A stretch of DNA of 64,000 bases from Dendrocalamus latiflorus (Eukaryota; Streptophyta; Magnoliopsida; Poales; Poaceae): the NCBI GenBank assembly GCA_017311315.1, contig CM029636.1, positions 22,127,139 through 22,191,138 on the forward strand, given 5' to 3'. Below, piece after piece: positions 1 to 11,640 of this stretch. A program made the position numbers and the translations under genes. The notes beneath the pieces were generated by a model, which did no database searches, was not told the origin of the DNA, and was given only the letters and a program-made list of their open reading frames with translations. The number at the start of each line of letters is the position of its first letter. The stretch's first letter is position 1.

Positions 1-1449
1 GTCGCCACCATTCCAGAATGCCCCCCCTACAGCCGATGAGTGAAGTGAATGCACAATTTGCTGCCTTAACTCAGCGTCACCACCCACATAAATTCTGCCC
101 TTGTACCGCAGCACGCCCGAGTGGAGGGTAAAACCAGAATCAGGATCTGGGGCAATTGTGAGGCGCTCCATCAGTTCTTTACAATGAGTATCCGAAGTAT
201 AACTCTTCTCAATTGCTTCTACCCAAATGGGAACTGCTGAGGAGATGGCCTGCATCTCGGTTCCTCTCCTTGATAAGGCGTCAGCCACCTTGTTCTCTTT
301 TCCCTTCCGGTATTCAATCACATAATTGAATTCAAGTAACCTCAACATGAGTTTGTGTTGGATCCCTTCTCCAATCCTTTGCTCCACCATGAATTTGAGG
401 CTCTGCTGATCCATCTTAATCACAAGTTGAGTCCCCAAGAAATAATGCCTCCATCTTCTCAATGATTCAAGTATTGCCAAAGCCTCCTTGTCATAAGTGG
501 AAAGGACTGCCGATTTTGGACCCAAAGTCTTGCTGAAATAGGCAATGGGCTTCCCTTGCTGCATAAGAACAGACCCAATCCCCTTAGCGCTTGCATCGGT
601 CTCAAGAGTGAAAGGTACAGAGAAATTGGGAAGAGCCGATACAGGTGCAGTCGTTAACTTGAGTTTTAACTCTTCAAAGGCATTGTCCTGATGACTTCCC
701 CAATTGAAACCATCTTTTCTTAACATGTCATGAAGATGTCTGCAGATCAACCCATAGTTCTTGATGAATCTCCGGTAATACCCCGTCATTCCCAAAAAGC
801 TTCTTAATTGTGACACATTTTGAGGTTTAGGCCACTCCCTAATAGCATTAATCTTCTTGGGATCAGTAGATACCCCATGCTTAGAGATGATATGACCCAA
901 ATACTCCACATGGGTAGCTGCAATCACACACTTGCTGAAGTTTGCAAATAATCTTTGCTGCCTCAAAGTGTCCAATACAATGATTAAGTGTTGCATATGC
1001 TCTTTCTCATTTTTGCTATATACTAGTATATCATCAAAGAACACCAGGATGAATTTCCTTAATAACTTGGCAAAAATAGTGTTCATCAAGGACTGAAATG
1101 TAGCCGGCGCGTTTGTTAGGCCAAATGGCATGACTAAATATTCAAAATGACCCAAGTAAGTCCTAAAGGCAGTTTTACAAATGTCTTCTGGCTTCATACG
1201 AATTTGATGGTAACCCGATTTCAAGTCCAATTTGCTGAATATAGTCGCCCCATGCAGCTCATCTAATAAGTCCTCAATAACTGGTATGGGGTATTTGTTT
1301 TTAACCGTCAGTGCATTAAGCTTACGGTAGTCCACACATAACCTCCAAGAGCCGTCCTTTTTCTTGACTAGAATGGCTGGAGACGCAAAAGGACTTGAGC
1401 TTGGTCTAATAATAGAAGATTCTAACAATTGGTGAATTTGCTTCTCCAT
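1..1449 (-). pseudogene. gypsy reverse transcriptase and RNase H region, partial
   Basis: From about 1449 down to position 1 the minus strand stays open in one frame. It encodes a typical gypsy RT: a VKKKDGSWRLCVDYRKLN block, then FSKLDLKSGYHQIR, then the catalytic FFDDILVYS near 1045-1019, then a connection and RNase H start with ETDASAKGIGSVLMQ near 590. The frame is still open at the edge. It is separated from the protease ORF by a TAA at about 1459-1461, so it is part of a broken polyprotein. Its role is copying the element's RNA into DNA. The assignment is secure from the motifs. Confidence 0.92.
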
Positions 1450-1461
1450 TTCTTCCTTTAA

Positions 1462-2058
1462 TTAGTATGGGACTCGATAGGGGCGAATATTAGGAGGTTT
1501 AACCCCTTCTTGGATGGGAATGGAATGATCACACTCCCTTTTTGGTGGTAGGCCTTGTGGTTCTGTGAACACGTCCTGGTATGAGTCAATCAGGGATTTA
1601 TAGAGTGGACTCATCAATGTAGCTTCTGCATGTGACGTGTGATGTTGGAGATCAACCACATACCCACAAACCCCTTTTGCTGCAAGTCTGTCCAATCCTT
1701 TCAGACCAATCATCCTAATCAAGGGAGTGGACTGTTTTTCCTCAAAGACTACCTCTGTGTCTCCATTCTTCATGATGGTCAACCTCCGAGTCTTCAGGTC
1801 TAAGCTCACAGGACTGTGAAGGTACATCCAATCACACCCAAATACCAAATCATATCCTTTCAGGGGTAATACCTTGAAGGAGTTATTGAATCTCTCCCCA
1901 CGAATGCTGTAATCCTCATTTGAAATATAAGAACCAGTTAGCAAGGTTCCTCCACCTGCTACAGTTACCTTTTGTAAGGGAGTCACTCGGATTTTACATG
2001 AGATCTTGGTAGCAAAAGTCAGATCAATGAAGGTGTGAGAACTTCCACTGTCAACCAA
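1462..2058 (-). pseudogene. gypsy aspartic protease region
   Basis: This 198-codon stretch starts with VDSGSSHTFID, which holds the catalytic DSG triad of a retropepsin-type protease. It ends with a proline-rich linker (IRPYRVPY) that normally runs straight into RT, but a TAA stops it here. The opening TTG is not a real start: the codons should continue from gag, and the frame changes near 2060-2070, apparently through a small deletion. Family and position are clear; function in this copy is lost. Confidence 0.88.
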
Positions 2059-3515
2059 TGCGATTCCTTGTTTTCCCCAATATTAACATTCAATGTGTAA
2101 GTGTTTATCCCAATCTGTCCACTAACAGCTTGAAGAGATATCTGCATCAGATGTTCCTCTACATCCGAAGGAGAAGTTGGCTTTTCCTGACTGTCAGCTA
2201 GTGCTTCTTCATGTTCTGGATCAACTGTAGCTGTTTCTTCACCTTCCCCTGCCATCAAGTTCACTTGCTGATATTGCTTGCACTTGTGTCCCAATAACCA
2301 CTTGCCTCCACAATATTTGCATACTCTCGGGGTAAAAGGTTTAGGTGCGAACTCCTTCTGGATATTAGCTTCAGGAATGAGTTTGTTCTTTGTGAATGTA
2401 AAAGAGCCCTTGTTCTGCCCCACACTGGAACTTTGAGTATTCTTCTTAGCTACTGCATCCGCACCCTTTTCCATATCTTTAGCCATCCAATAGGCTTCAC
2501 ACAAACTCCGTGGCTTCAAAGGTTTGAGAAAATGCTTGATGTCATTTCTCAATCCATTGACAAAACATTTGACAAAAAAATGTGGGTTCTGTAGCGGGTT
2601 TTCATTCTTGTATACTGCCATTAGTTCTTCAAATCTATCTATATAGTCTGAAACACTCAAGTTGTACTGTTTCACAGAATGAAAATTTTCAAGCACCTCA
2701 TATCCACTGTGCTGTGCAAATCGGTCACATATCATGGCACAAAATTCAGACCAAGGAGGAGGGTTCCAAAGTAAACCAGTACTTCTCAACCATCGGTCAG
2801 CTCTTCCTACCATGTACATTTGTGCTAGATCAAATTTAGCTTCATCTGGAACGTTGGCCATGGCAAAATAGGTTTCACTTTGTCTAATCCACTCCAACGG
2901 CTCTCCACCATCAAATCGAGGAAAGTCCAACTTAGGCCCCTTAGCAATTGATTTGTAAAAACTATGAACTCTATCGTTGCTAGGGTTGGGGTTCCATTGT
3001 CGAGCATGGTACTGGTAGTGAGGTTGATTCATATATTCCCTAGGGTTCTGAGGCCACTGCCGAAATAAGTTCGCTTCTCGGTTAGGGTTTAGATGATTCA
3101 GTGTGGGAGAAGGACAGGAAGAATGCAGCAATTGATCTAGACCCCAACCAGTTGCAACTGTAGAAAAACTAGTAGAAGGTTGATTATAATTACCTTCTGG
3201 TGTACCCATCATTTGAATCCCATGTGTGCTGTTGAGGTTCACATGCCCCAGATCTTCGGATCTTCTTGCCACTTCCATCTCAATTTCCCCAGATTGAGCC
3301 AGATCTTGCATATTCCTCTACTCAGTCACTCTAGCCTGAGGATTGACTAACCCTTGCAATAAGGCCTCCATCCGATTCATCTGATCTTGCATCTCGGACA
3401 CTTGCTTTTGCAGATCTACCATCTGACGCTACAGCACATCTACCTTGAAACTCGCCTCCATCGCTTCTTGCCGGACTGCAGTGAGCTCGGATGCTTCCGC
3501 CTCGTTTCTTGCCAT
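2019..3515 (-). pseudogene. gypsy gag with two in-frame stop codons
   Basis: The gag frame begins at an ATG at 3515-3513 and can be followed to about 2060. TAG codons interrupt it at 3431-3429 and 3320-3318; both sit where CAG glutamine codons would be expected (inference). The long part, from an internal ATG at 3311, has the retrotransposon gag core (RWLRSTGLLW, then FCAMICDRFAQHSGYEVLENF) and a zinc-knuckle remnant (CKYCGGKWLLGHKC). Gag forms the virus-like particle of the element. The stops and the frame change before protease mark it as dead. Confidence 0.88.
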
Positions 3516-3699
3516 TGATTTCGTCATCCTTCACGAATCGAAGCTCAGCTCGAGGATTTTACCACGGATGGGAATCCGGAACCCTTACCAAGCGTCGATT
3601 CAATCCGCCGCCACCGATCAGAAGCAATTAGGGATTTTACGAGGAATAGAGTTCCCAACCCAATCGCTCCCAATCACTTCTTGCCGAGGATCGGTCTTA

Positions 3700-3710
3700 C
3701 TCTGATACCA
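3700..3710 (-). other. Primer binding site (initiator Met tRNA)
   Basis: The minus strand reads TGGTATCAGAG, the usual initiator-methionine tRNA complement. It lies three bases inside the LTR boundary and fixes both the element's orientation and the LTR end. Confidence 0.9.
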
Positions 3711-3713
3711 ATT

Positions 3714-4145
3714 TGTCACATCCCCAGTTACCGATGGCGATCCCAGAGAGAAATCAGCGCTGGTAGCCTGGAGAAAGGGGAAAACTAGAAGAACAAGAGT
3801 AAAGCTACAGCTATGACTAAGACAATAGAAAATATCGGCAAAGGCGTATTCTCTTCATTCCACAACAGCGTATATGAGTCCAAGCCCTCATTAAGCATAA
3901 GTGTCGATTACATTGATTACATCTAAATAACACCACATTAAGTTCTAAGCAAAGTTAACTCACTCCTCTAATCAACAAGCATTAATAGGGCTAATGTAAG
4001 CCGTTGATGACTTCACCATGAGGTATCTGACAATCCTGGCCATTCCTGGCGATTAACTGAAACTGACAAAGCAATACCCCTTCAAATAAGCAGCGATCTT
4101 TCTTCAGAAGTTGCCCAGATTCTGACATCGAGAAAAAGTCAAGCA
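3714..4145 (-). repeat. 5' LTR of the gypsy element
   Basis: On the plus strand the stretch starts TGTCACATCCCC next to the primer binding site. It ends with CA at 4145, exactly where similarity to duplication unit 2 (about 39313 onward, both reading ATTAGT) begins. The 432-bp length suits a gypsy LTR. The second LTR is outside the window, so the outer border rests on that junction. Confidence 0.75.
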
Positions 4146-4389
4146 TTAGTGGTATAGCCAGAGACAGCATAGCCCACAACACCAGCGGCATAGTCCAATA
4201 GCCAATATCATCACCGAGTCACGAGCCTGACCCCGACGCCCTCCAGCCGTCCAGCGGCCTCCCTCTAGCGTCGGCGCTGCCACCTCCCTCCAACGCCAAC
4301 GCCGTTGCCTCCGTCTAGCCGTCCAGCCACTCCAGCGCCTCCTAGCCCACCTCCGGCCTTGGCCCCCTCCGATACTCCCTGTCCCTACT

Positions 4390-4690
4390 CTTCCCTTCCC
4401 AAATTGAAATATTGAATGCCATCCTGATTTGAATTGTGAATACGAAAATGAATTGAAATATTGAATGCTATCCCGATTTGAATTGTGAATGAGAAAATGA
4501 ATTGAAATATTGAATGCTATCCTGATCTGCATTTTAAATGAGAAAATGAATTGAAATATTGAATGCCATCCTAATCTAAATTTTGAATGAGAAAATGAAT
4601 TGAAATATTGAATGCCATCCTAATCTAAATTTTGAATGAGAAAATGATTTGAAATATTGAATGACATGTGTTTTGCATTCCTATTTAGAA
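4390..4690 (+). repeat. Minisatellite of about 50-60 bp units
   Basis: About five imperfect units contain the string TTGAAATATTGAATGC followed by ATCC and an AATTGTGAATGAGAAAATG segment. The counterpart in unit 2 is at about 39545-39760. AT-rich and non-coding. Confidence 0.8.
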
Positions 4691-4759
4691 ATTAGATATA
4701 CAAAATGAATTTTGAATGCCATGTGTCCTTGCTCCTCCTCCTGATCCTTTAGCAATTTA

Positions 4760-5175
4760 TCCTTCTAATTTATTAATTCCACTAAAAATCTTAAAGATAA
4801 CTAAGGAATTAATGTTATGTGTTTTATGATTTCTATATAGGATTAACTGATTATGAATTAGAGATCCTTCTAATTTCATAGTTCTATTGAAAATCTTAAT
4901 GTTAACTGAAGAATTAATGCTATGTGTTTTGCGATTTCTACATAGGATTAACTGATTAGGAGTTAGGAATCCTTCTAATACCATAATTCCACTGGAAATC
5001 TTAATGACGATTGAAGAATTAATGCCATGTGTTTTATGATTTCTATGTTGGATTAACCGATTAGGAATTAGGGATCCTTCCAATTTTATAGTTTTACTGG
5101 AAATCTTAATGTTGTCTGAAGAATTAATGTTATGTGTTTTACAGTTTCTATGTAAGATTAACCAATTAGGAAATG
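4760..5175 (+). repeat. Minisatellite of about 105 bp units
   Basis: Four imperfect units each contain AATCTTAA, GAATTAATG, TATGTGTTTT, TTTCTA and AGGATTAAC in that order. The same array is at about 39850-40265 in unit 2, so it predates the duplication. Confidence 0.8.
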
Positions 5176-6031
5176 GGAATACAAAATAAGGACGACCTTA
5201 TGTAGTGGGATAGGGGAGGCTATTTGTAACTCTAGACACTCATATTGAATACACTTGAGTTATTTACGTGCTTTTCTGTGAATCCATCTGCATCCTCGAT
5301 GAGTCAGCGGTCTCTACATCCGATCAACGGTATTTCTAAGTTTACTGTTTAATCTCGTTTCGATGACAGTTTGAATAATAGAAAGACATACAGAAGTATC
5401 TAATGATGTAGTCTAATTCACATACAAAATTATAGCGTGGTTCGACTTTTCATATCATCCGTAGAAAAGGGTTAGCCAACTGTCTATGTTAGATGCGTCA
5501 ATTATAGATTTTTCATTACCACTTGTCTATGTTAAAGCTGCTTCCATTCTTTAGAAGAAATCAATCTATTTTGTTAATGACCTTCCAACTAAATATTTTG
5601 CTACTGCTCCAAGAGAAATTACAGTTTTTGTATTGTAAACTCCACAAGGATAGCCAACATGCAAGAGGACTGACTGATCTGACTATCAAGAAAAATGGAA
5701 ATGTGGGAATCTGGACATACAATATTATTCTTACGTGAGCATATTTCAAAGATCGAGCCAAGCTGCTTGGTTAGTGGGGATACATAATATTTGTATTTCC
5801 ATGATGTTACATTACACCGTTCGTATTGGTTTTTAGTTCCGATTTCTGTTTAGAAAAATTAAAAACCAATATGAACATCAGACTTCTCTAATCCTCTTGC
5901 AACCGTCTTCCTCCAGGGATAAGGTAGAGATTACAGATATATCACACGCCCACTGCTCTCGCTTCCGTCACATGTACGCATCTCTCTTACTTTCCCCACT
6001 GCCGGTGTCTTCCCTTTTAAAGTCATTTCTT

Positions 6032-6032
<1 letters not shown>

Positions 6033-6099
<67 letters not shown>
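6033..6099 (+). repeat. (AAT)n microsatellite
   Basis: About 22 uninterrupted AAT units. The poly-isoleucine and poly-tyrosine reading frames over it are artefacts. It lies in a stretch (about 5533-6635) missing from unit 2. Confidence 0.97.
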
Positions 6100-6239
6100 T
6101 AGCCAAAATCCACCAACCATAGACAAAACCATCATCAAAAACCAATACGAATGCGCTCTTTAGATAGCTGCTCTCAACGGTGGATTTCCCTAGTGAACCA
6201 TCAAGACAAAAATGCAAGGACAATCTAGACCGTTCCCCA

Positions 6240-6890
6240 CAGTGGTGGCCAAATAGGTGGCCCGACACGGCACAGCCCAGGCTCGATGAGGCACGAGCCT
6301 ATTTGGCCCGTCAGCTAGAACGGGTCGTGCCATGCTGACCCGTGGGTTGAGCCTCTAGCCTAGGCATGGGCCAGAAAGGGTGTCGTGCTATGCTAGGCCA
6401 GCCCGAGGCATGATTAGCCCGTCGCGCCATGCTGGCATGGCACGACCGTTTGGCCCGTGTAATCCGTATGGCCAAAAATGAAAAAAATGATTTGTTAAGA
6501 AAAATATGTAGAATTCAAAAAAGGCATAATAAATAGTAGAAAATATAAAATGCACATTAAATTGTAGAAATTATAGAATACACATAATAAATTATAGAAA
6601 ATATAGAAAAGACACATTAAATTATAAAAATTATAGAAAACGACACGATAAATTACAAAAATTATAGAAAAACACATTAAATTATAGACAGACCTAATAG
6701 ACCGTGTTGTGCCGCAATCGTGCCGTGCCAGGCCCGACATGCTCATGCCACGGTGGGTTGAGGCACCAACCCAGGCACGACCCATGGTCTCGTCATGCCG
6801 GCCCAACCACCACCTTTTATGCCGGGCCGTGCCATGGGCCATGCTAACAGAACCGTGTCTTGGGCTGGCCCGTCTGGCACAGCCTATTTA
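6240..6890. mobile_element. GC-rich dispersed repeat with inverted ends, probable non-autonomous DNA transposon
   Basis: The outer parts are rich in GGCCCG, CGTGCC and GGCACGA motifs and are roughly inverted: CCAAATAGG near 6249 faces CCTATTTA at 6883-6890. The centre is AT-rich with repeated AAATTATAGAAA. Such composition is common in grass DNA transposons. A related partial copy lies at about 40620-40856. I could not fix a target duplication. Confidence 0.4.
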
Positions 6891-7132
6891 GGGCATGTTC
6901 TTTAAGTCAAAAGCTGACGATTTTTGGCTTTTGTTACAGTACCTAACTTTTAAACGGAGTATTTTCTCAAGACAGAGTCTACAAGTTAAACGATCTATAC
7001 GTTAAAAGCCCAACATTTATACCTGCCAAAATCGCAAGTGAGTATCTGTCTCTCTGTAATCTGTACCGTAAACAACCAAAATTCAAAATTTTCAGCCAAA
7101 AGCCATAAGCCGCAGCCGAAAAGAACAAGCCC
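6891..7132. mobile_element. Tourist-like MITE, 242 bp, TTA target duplication
   Basis: The ends are GGGCATGTTCTTT and, inverted, GGGCTTGTTCTTTT, flanked by TTA at 6888-6890 and 7133-7135. A 3-bp TTA duplication fits the PIF/Harbinger superfamily. Unit 2 has an empty site at about 40855. A related truncated copy, inverted, lies at about 61245-61405 inside the broken APX copy. Confidence 0.8.
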
Positions 7133-7139
7133 TTAACCA

Positions 7140-7283
7140 TCTCGGGGTCCCATTTGGTTTTTTATTTTCTTTTTCTCTTATACAACAGCTCTAAAAATCT
7201 CCTATTGGTCCATTCCTTCCCCCAGTCACGCGAACCAAGGAACCACCCCTAAGCCCCTCCTCTCCCCCGCCACGGGCGCCGAC
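7140..7283 (+). promoter_or_regulatory. APX copy 1 promoter-proximal region and 5'UTR
   Basis: The stretch from CATTTGGTTTTTTATTTTC through CTATTGGTCCATTCC to the ATG at 7284 is conserved in unit 2 at about 40868-40962, with the rest next to the second ATG. CTATTGG at 7202-7208 is a CCAAT-type box in reverse. No convincing TATA box is visible, so the start site is not assigned. Confidence 0.5.
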
Positions 7284-10200
7284 ATGGCCGTCCACCACCT
7301 CCTCCGCCGCGGAATCTCCGGAGGCTCCCCCCTCCCCCCTCTCCGCAGCCTCCTCCTCGTCTCCCAGGTACCGACGGCTCCTCTCCTCGTCCATTATCCA
7401 TGTCGATGCATCGGTTCTTTATTTCGTGGTGTTCCCTTCTTTGGCTTTCCCGGCGAAGGAGCTCGGCCGGCGTCCGTTGAGCTCGGCGGCGACGGGGGAT
7501 GTGGCGGCCGAGCTGAGGGGAGCCCGGGAGGACGTCAAGCAGCTGCTCAAGTCCACCACCTGCCATCCCATCCTGGTATCGTACACGCAACCTTGTACTT
7601 TTATAGAACGATTGCAACTTTTATCGAGTTTGAGCGGACAAATTTTGCATTGGGATTTAGCTTATGTATCTAGCTGTCAAGAAATTTTGCATTCCAACAA
7701 AAGTTCATTATTATGTAGTTAAAGAACTAGTACTACAAGATGGTTTGGCTATATGCTTAGTTAACTGACAGATTATTCTGTTTGTACAAGAAGATTATGG
7801 TGTGAGAAGAGAGGATACTAGCGCTGTAGGTGCACCAGTCTGTAACATGTCCTGTGTGCAAGTTATTACAGTTTTTTCGTCTTTGCTGTATGTGCACACT
7901 TCCTGCTTTTACATTTTCTTGATCCAACATTAACTGATGCAGCCTCCAGGTGCCTCTGTCTGACTTGTTACTTGTCTGCTGAGTTGCTCTTGGTTTCAGG
8001 TTCGGTTGGGTTGGCATGACGCTGGTACTTATGACAAGAATATTAGTGAGTGGCCAAAGTGTGGTGGAGCTAATGGTAGCTTGAGATTTGAAATTGAGTT
8101 AAAGCATGCGGCTAATGCTGGTAGTGCTTCTCCTCCATTCTTTATCTTTTGCTTCATGATGAGGGAAGGGACGATTCTTATACTAATTGTACTGCAGGTC
8201 TTGTGAATGCTTTGAAGCTGATCCAACCCATCAAGGACAAATATGCAGGTGTCACTTATGCAGATCTGTTTCAGCTTGCCAGTGCTACAGCCATTGAGGT
8301 TCTTCATGGCGCTTCAACCCACCGATGATAATTAAAAAAAAAAAGCTTCTTGATTAATAGTGATGTGATTGTTTTGATTTTCTCACTTTTCAGGAAGCTG
8401 GTGGCCCCAAAATCCCCATGATTTATGGGAGGGTTGATGTTTCTGCCCCTGAACAATGCCCACCAGAGGGGAGACTCCCTGGTCAGTAACTAGATTCCAT
8501 AACCCAGCTTACTCCATTATAACAATTTAGCTTATGTCTGATTCAGCGTCTAGAGCATAGAACATCATGTTGCACCTCTAGTTTCATCTGATATTAATCC
8601 GTACATTCTATTGCAATAATTGCTCAGTGGTGGAATCACTGAATCATTATCTCGCAACCTTGAATGGTTGTGCCTTGATTGTTACCAAATTTTCAGCTTA
8701 CTCACTGATTAAAAAAAATTAATAAACCATCTCTTATCAAGTTCATACCATGCTGCTTTTCTCTCATAGGTTATTAAAATATTAGTATACTGAACATTCA
8801 TTATAACAAGATGGTGGCGTTTGGATTGTGGGATAAGAGGGGTGGGAATGGGAAATAGGGGGAGAAGGATGTCTTATCCCTTGTTTGGTTTCAGGGAATG
8901 GGAAAAGAAGCGGGTTTGGGATTGGGATAGGATGGGCTCTTTCCCCACCAATCTAAACCCCAATGGGAGGGTGGTTTTGGATGGGAAATGAGGGGGAGAC
9001 AAAACTAGCCTTGTTTGTCTACACAGCAGCCATGGCCATGGTGGCCGTTGCCACTTGTCCGCGTCCTTGGAGTCATTTGCCCATATGCTCGTCATCTTTC
9101 TTACGACAGGTCACATTGCTTGGTCTCCTGCCGCCGCCGCTTGGGGTTTCGAGAGCACTTCAAATATGCTTCTATGGTCGCCTTTGAGCTCGCCATGAGG
9201 GTCTTTGCTAGGGCCACCGACTACTTGAGGCCATAGTCGGCTCTCGTGTGAATGCATCATGGCTTCCCATGATCCTCCAAGGCTCCAACGATTGGATTGG
9301 TGTTCTCTCCTTTTTTTCTTCTTTTTTTCTTGAGTTTGATCTGTCTTCTTCCACCGAAATGAATGGGGATGGAATAATGATGGGAGAGCTGGGTTTGGAC
9401 TGTTGATTTAGGGCACAAAGGAGCTGGACAAAACCACCCATAACACTTCAAGCCAAGATGCCTCCTTGAGGATCTCACCTGTATTTGAATGTTTATTTGT
9501 CTGCAACATGTAACTTTGGTGCACCAGAATAAAATTATTAACAAAAGATATTGATGTCACACTAACATCAACAGTATAGGACACAACTATTGCAGAATAC
9601 TCTTCCTGCTAACTTTTCATAGTAGTGTTTTTCAATCATCATGAATTTATTTTCTTGAACTGTCCCCTTGTCATTCGTACAAGAGTTTGTTGGATTCCTT
9701 GTATTGCCTCTAAAATCAACTTCTGTTTGTTGGATTCCTTGTATTGCCTCTAAAATCAACTTCTGTTTGTTGGATTCCTTGTATTGCCTCTAAAATCAAC
9801 TTCTTGATATGGTTAAGAGTTAAAGACAATATTTATCCCTGTATTTGTGGAATTTAGTTAGTAAAATTGAAGCAGAAAATAGGCTAAAGGCCTATAAAGG
9901 GTTGCGATCTACAAGTTCTTACAAAGATACCGGTGCAAGGTCTTTGGTCTTGTCAAATACTCGAATCACATGAGTGAATGTGCAAAATGTGAAAGACAGA
10001 TTGTTCCAACTGCCCATGATATGACAGGAATATAGTGGAAAGCTGCACCTCCTGTGCGGTATTGGACTATGCCTGTGCTCGTGTTTTGGTCATAAAATAA
10101 AAAATTCATGACCAATTATCTTCCCAAATATTGGAACATGTTCAGGTGTTTGGTTTTTCTATTCAATGGGTGCTGATATATCTTTTTCCTGTGTGATATA

Positions 10201-11640
10201 ATTTATGCTGATGTTTGGAAATCACAATATTGACTACAGTGCATACCTGTTCCCTGCTCACTTACCTTTATAGTTTGCCACCTTTTCAGCTGCTGGCCCA
10301 CCTTCACCTGCTGAACATTTGCGAGAGGTATTCTACAGAATGGGCCTGAATGACAAGGTACTCATAGAGTGCTGTGTTTCAACTTTCAGTTATTCAATAC
10401 AATATAATTCTGGATTTGCTTGTCACATCTGTATTGTGATCTGTAGGAAATTGTTGCACTGTCAGGAGCACATACACTTGGACGTGCGAAACCTGAGCGT
10501 AGTGGCTGGGGTAAACCAGAAACAAAATACACTGTATGTAAATTACAGCTGTAGTTCATTGTTCTCATGTTAAAGATGCCTTATCTACTGAATCATTTTC
10601 AGGGCATTGCATGTTCATTCGTAATTTACTTTTTGGATTAGCCGGGGAAAGATGACCAACATTGGCAAGTTGTACTAGTTTACCTTGACCTTTGGCTATC
10701 TCCTGAAAATTTACTGGCTGGTCATGCATATATGCTTCCTGCAAAAGCACCATTCTGGATTCCTTTTAAAAAAACATTTTGGATTCCTAGTTTGTGTTGG
10801 GTTCTGACAAGGCATTTATTTTCATTTATTTCATTAGGAATTTTTCTATGATTCACTAGAACAAAACATAAAACATGCTTGCTTCATCTACACTGGAAGT
10901 TGCATTTAGCCATATTGTGGTGCATCTTCAATTGTGAATGAAGTATATTCTTATCGTCATCACACACTTTTCCTACCACGGAGTTTATCTGTTTTTACAA
11001 AGGCGTTCTTGTGGGTGGTACTTAGTACTAGCATGTACAACATCATAACGTTTGAATGGTATATCACACTGTTTGGCTAAGATTCTTGCATTTGACTTGC
11101 CAGAAAAATGGACCTGGTGCACCTGGGGGGCAGTCTTGGACATCTCAGTGGCTCAAGTTTGACAACAGCTATTTCAAGGTACGATACCTAATTTGTTATA
11201 GGCTATAAAAATATCTACAATCATGTAGCAGTTACAAAAACATGCGCATAAAAATTCAGGATGTCAAAGCACGACGAGACGAGGACCTTCTAGTTCTGCC
11301 TACTGATGCTGTGCTCTTTGAGGATTCATCATTCAAGGTTAGTGACGATTCTCATATTGCAAAATTTTGCACATCTCTAGCTGATCCTCTGAACTGAATT
11401 CCGTGATTACTTGTCATGCTTAAAGATCTATGCTGAAAAGTACGCTGAGGATCAGGATGCATTTTTTGATGACTATGCTGAAGCTCATGCTAAATTGAGC
11501 AATCTCGGGACAAAGTTTGATACTCCAAAGGTAGATGAGATTAAGAAAACTTCCATTCTTGGGAGGGAGAAAATAACTATGTGGAAGGCCATGCTGACAT
11601 TCTTATCATTGAAATGATGCAGGGTATATCACTTAACTAG
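7284..11640 (+). CDS. APX: Ascorbate peroxidase, mitochondrial APX5/6 type, 11 exons
   Basis: Exons: 7284-7367, 7459-7575, 8000-8120, 8198-8298, 8394-8481, 10290-10357, 10447-10533, 11104-11178, 11260-11337, 11426-11530 and 11623-11640. All junctions are GT..AG and phases agree, giving 942 nt and 313 aa. The enzyme reduces hydrogen peroxide with ascorbate. Visible heme-peroxidase residues are the distal RLGWHD (His73), the proximal LSGAHTLGR (His202), Trp234 in QSWTSQW and Asp263 in LPTDAVLF. The N-terminus [14 protein letters not shown] is arginine-rich without early acidic residues, like a mitochondrial presequence; location is inferred from resemblance to rice APX5/APX6. The last exon adds only GISLN, matching the rice C-terminus in type. 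Intron 5 is enlarged (1.8 kb) by repeats. No lesion was found, so this is the functional copy. Confidence 0.93.
8815..9440. mobile_element. Probable transposon insertion in APX intron 5
   Basis: It begins GGTGGCGTTTGGATTGTGGG, and an inverted relative of that end lies at about 61455-61495 in the other APX copy. Similarity between the two APX copies resumes at about 9445, at a segment reading AAGCCAAGATGCC. Borders and family are not resolved. Confidence 0.4.
9685..9804 (+). repeat. Perfect 3 x 40 bp tandem repeat in intron 5
   Basis: Three identical 40-bp units begin GTTTGTTGGATTCC. The APX pseudogene has a single unit at about 61781-61820, so the expansion followed the duplication. Confidence 0.95.

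Larger units (their letters stand above)
1..4145 (-). mobile_element. Ty3/gypsy LTR retrotransposon, cut by window edge
   Basis: Read on the minus strand the order is LTR (4145-3714), primer binding site (3710-3700), gag, protease, then reverse transcriptase and RNase H running off the left edge. Protease before RT with an adjoining RNase H fits Ty3/gypsy. Gag has two in-frame stops, gag and protease are in different frames, and a stop separates protease from RT, so this copy cannot make its polyprotein unaided. The missing part (integrase, 3' LTR) lies outside the window, so the target duplication cannot be checked. Confidence 0.93.

Noticed and set aside
5897..6268. Frames with long isoleucine or tyrosine runs
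   Set aside because: They are translations of the AAT microsatellite.
8006..8206. Short frames reading through APX exons into introns
   Set aside because: The exon parts are included in the spliced APX model; the read-through parts are intron.
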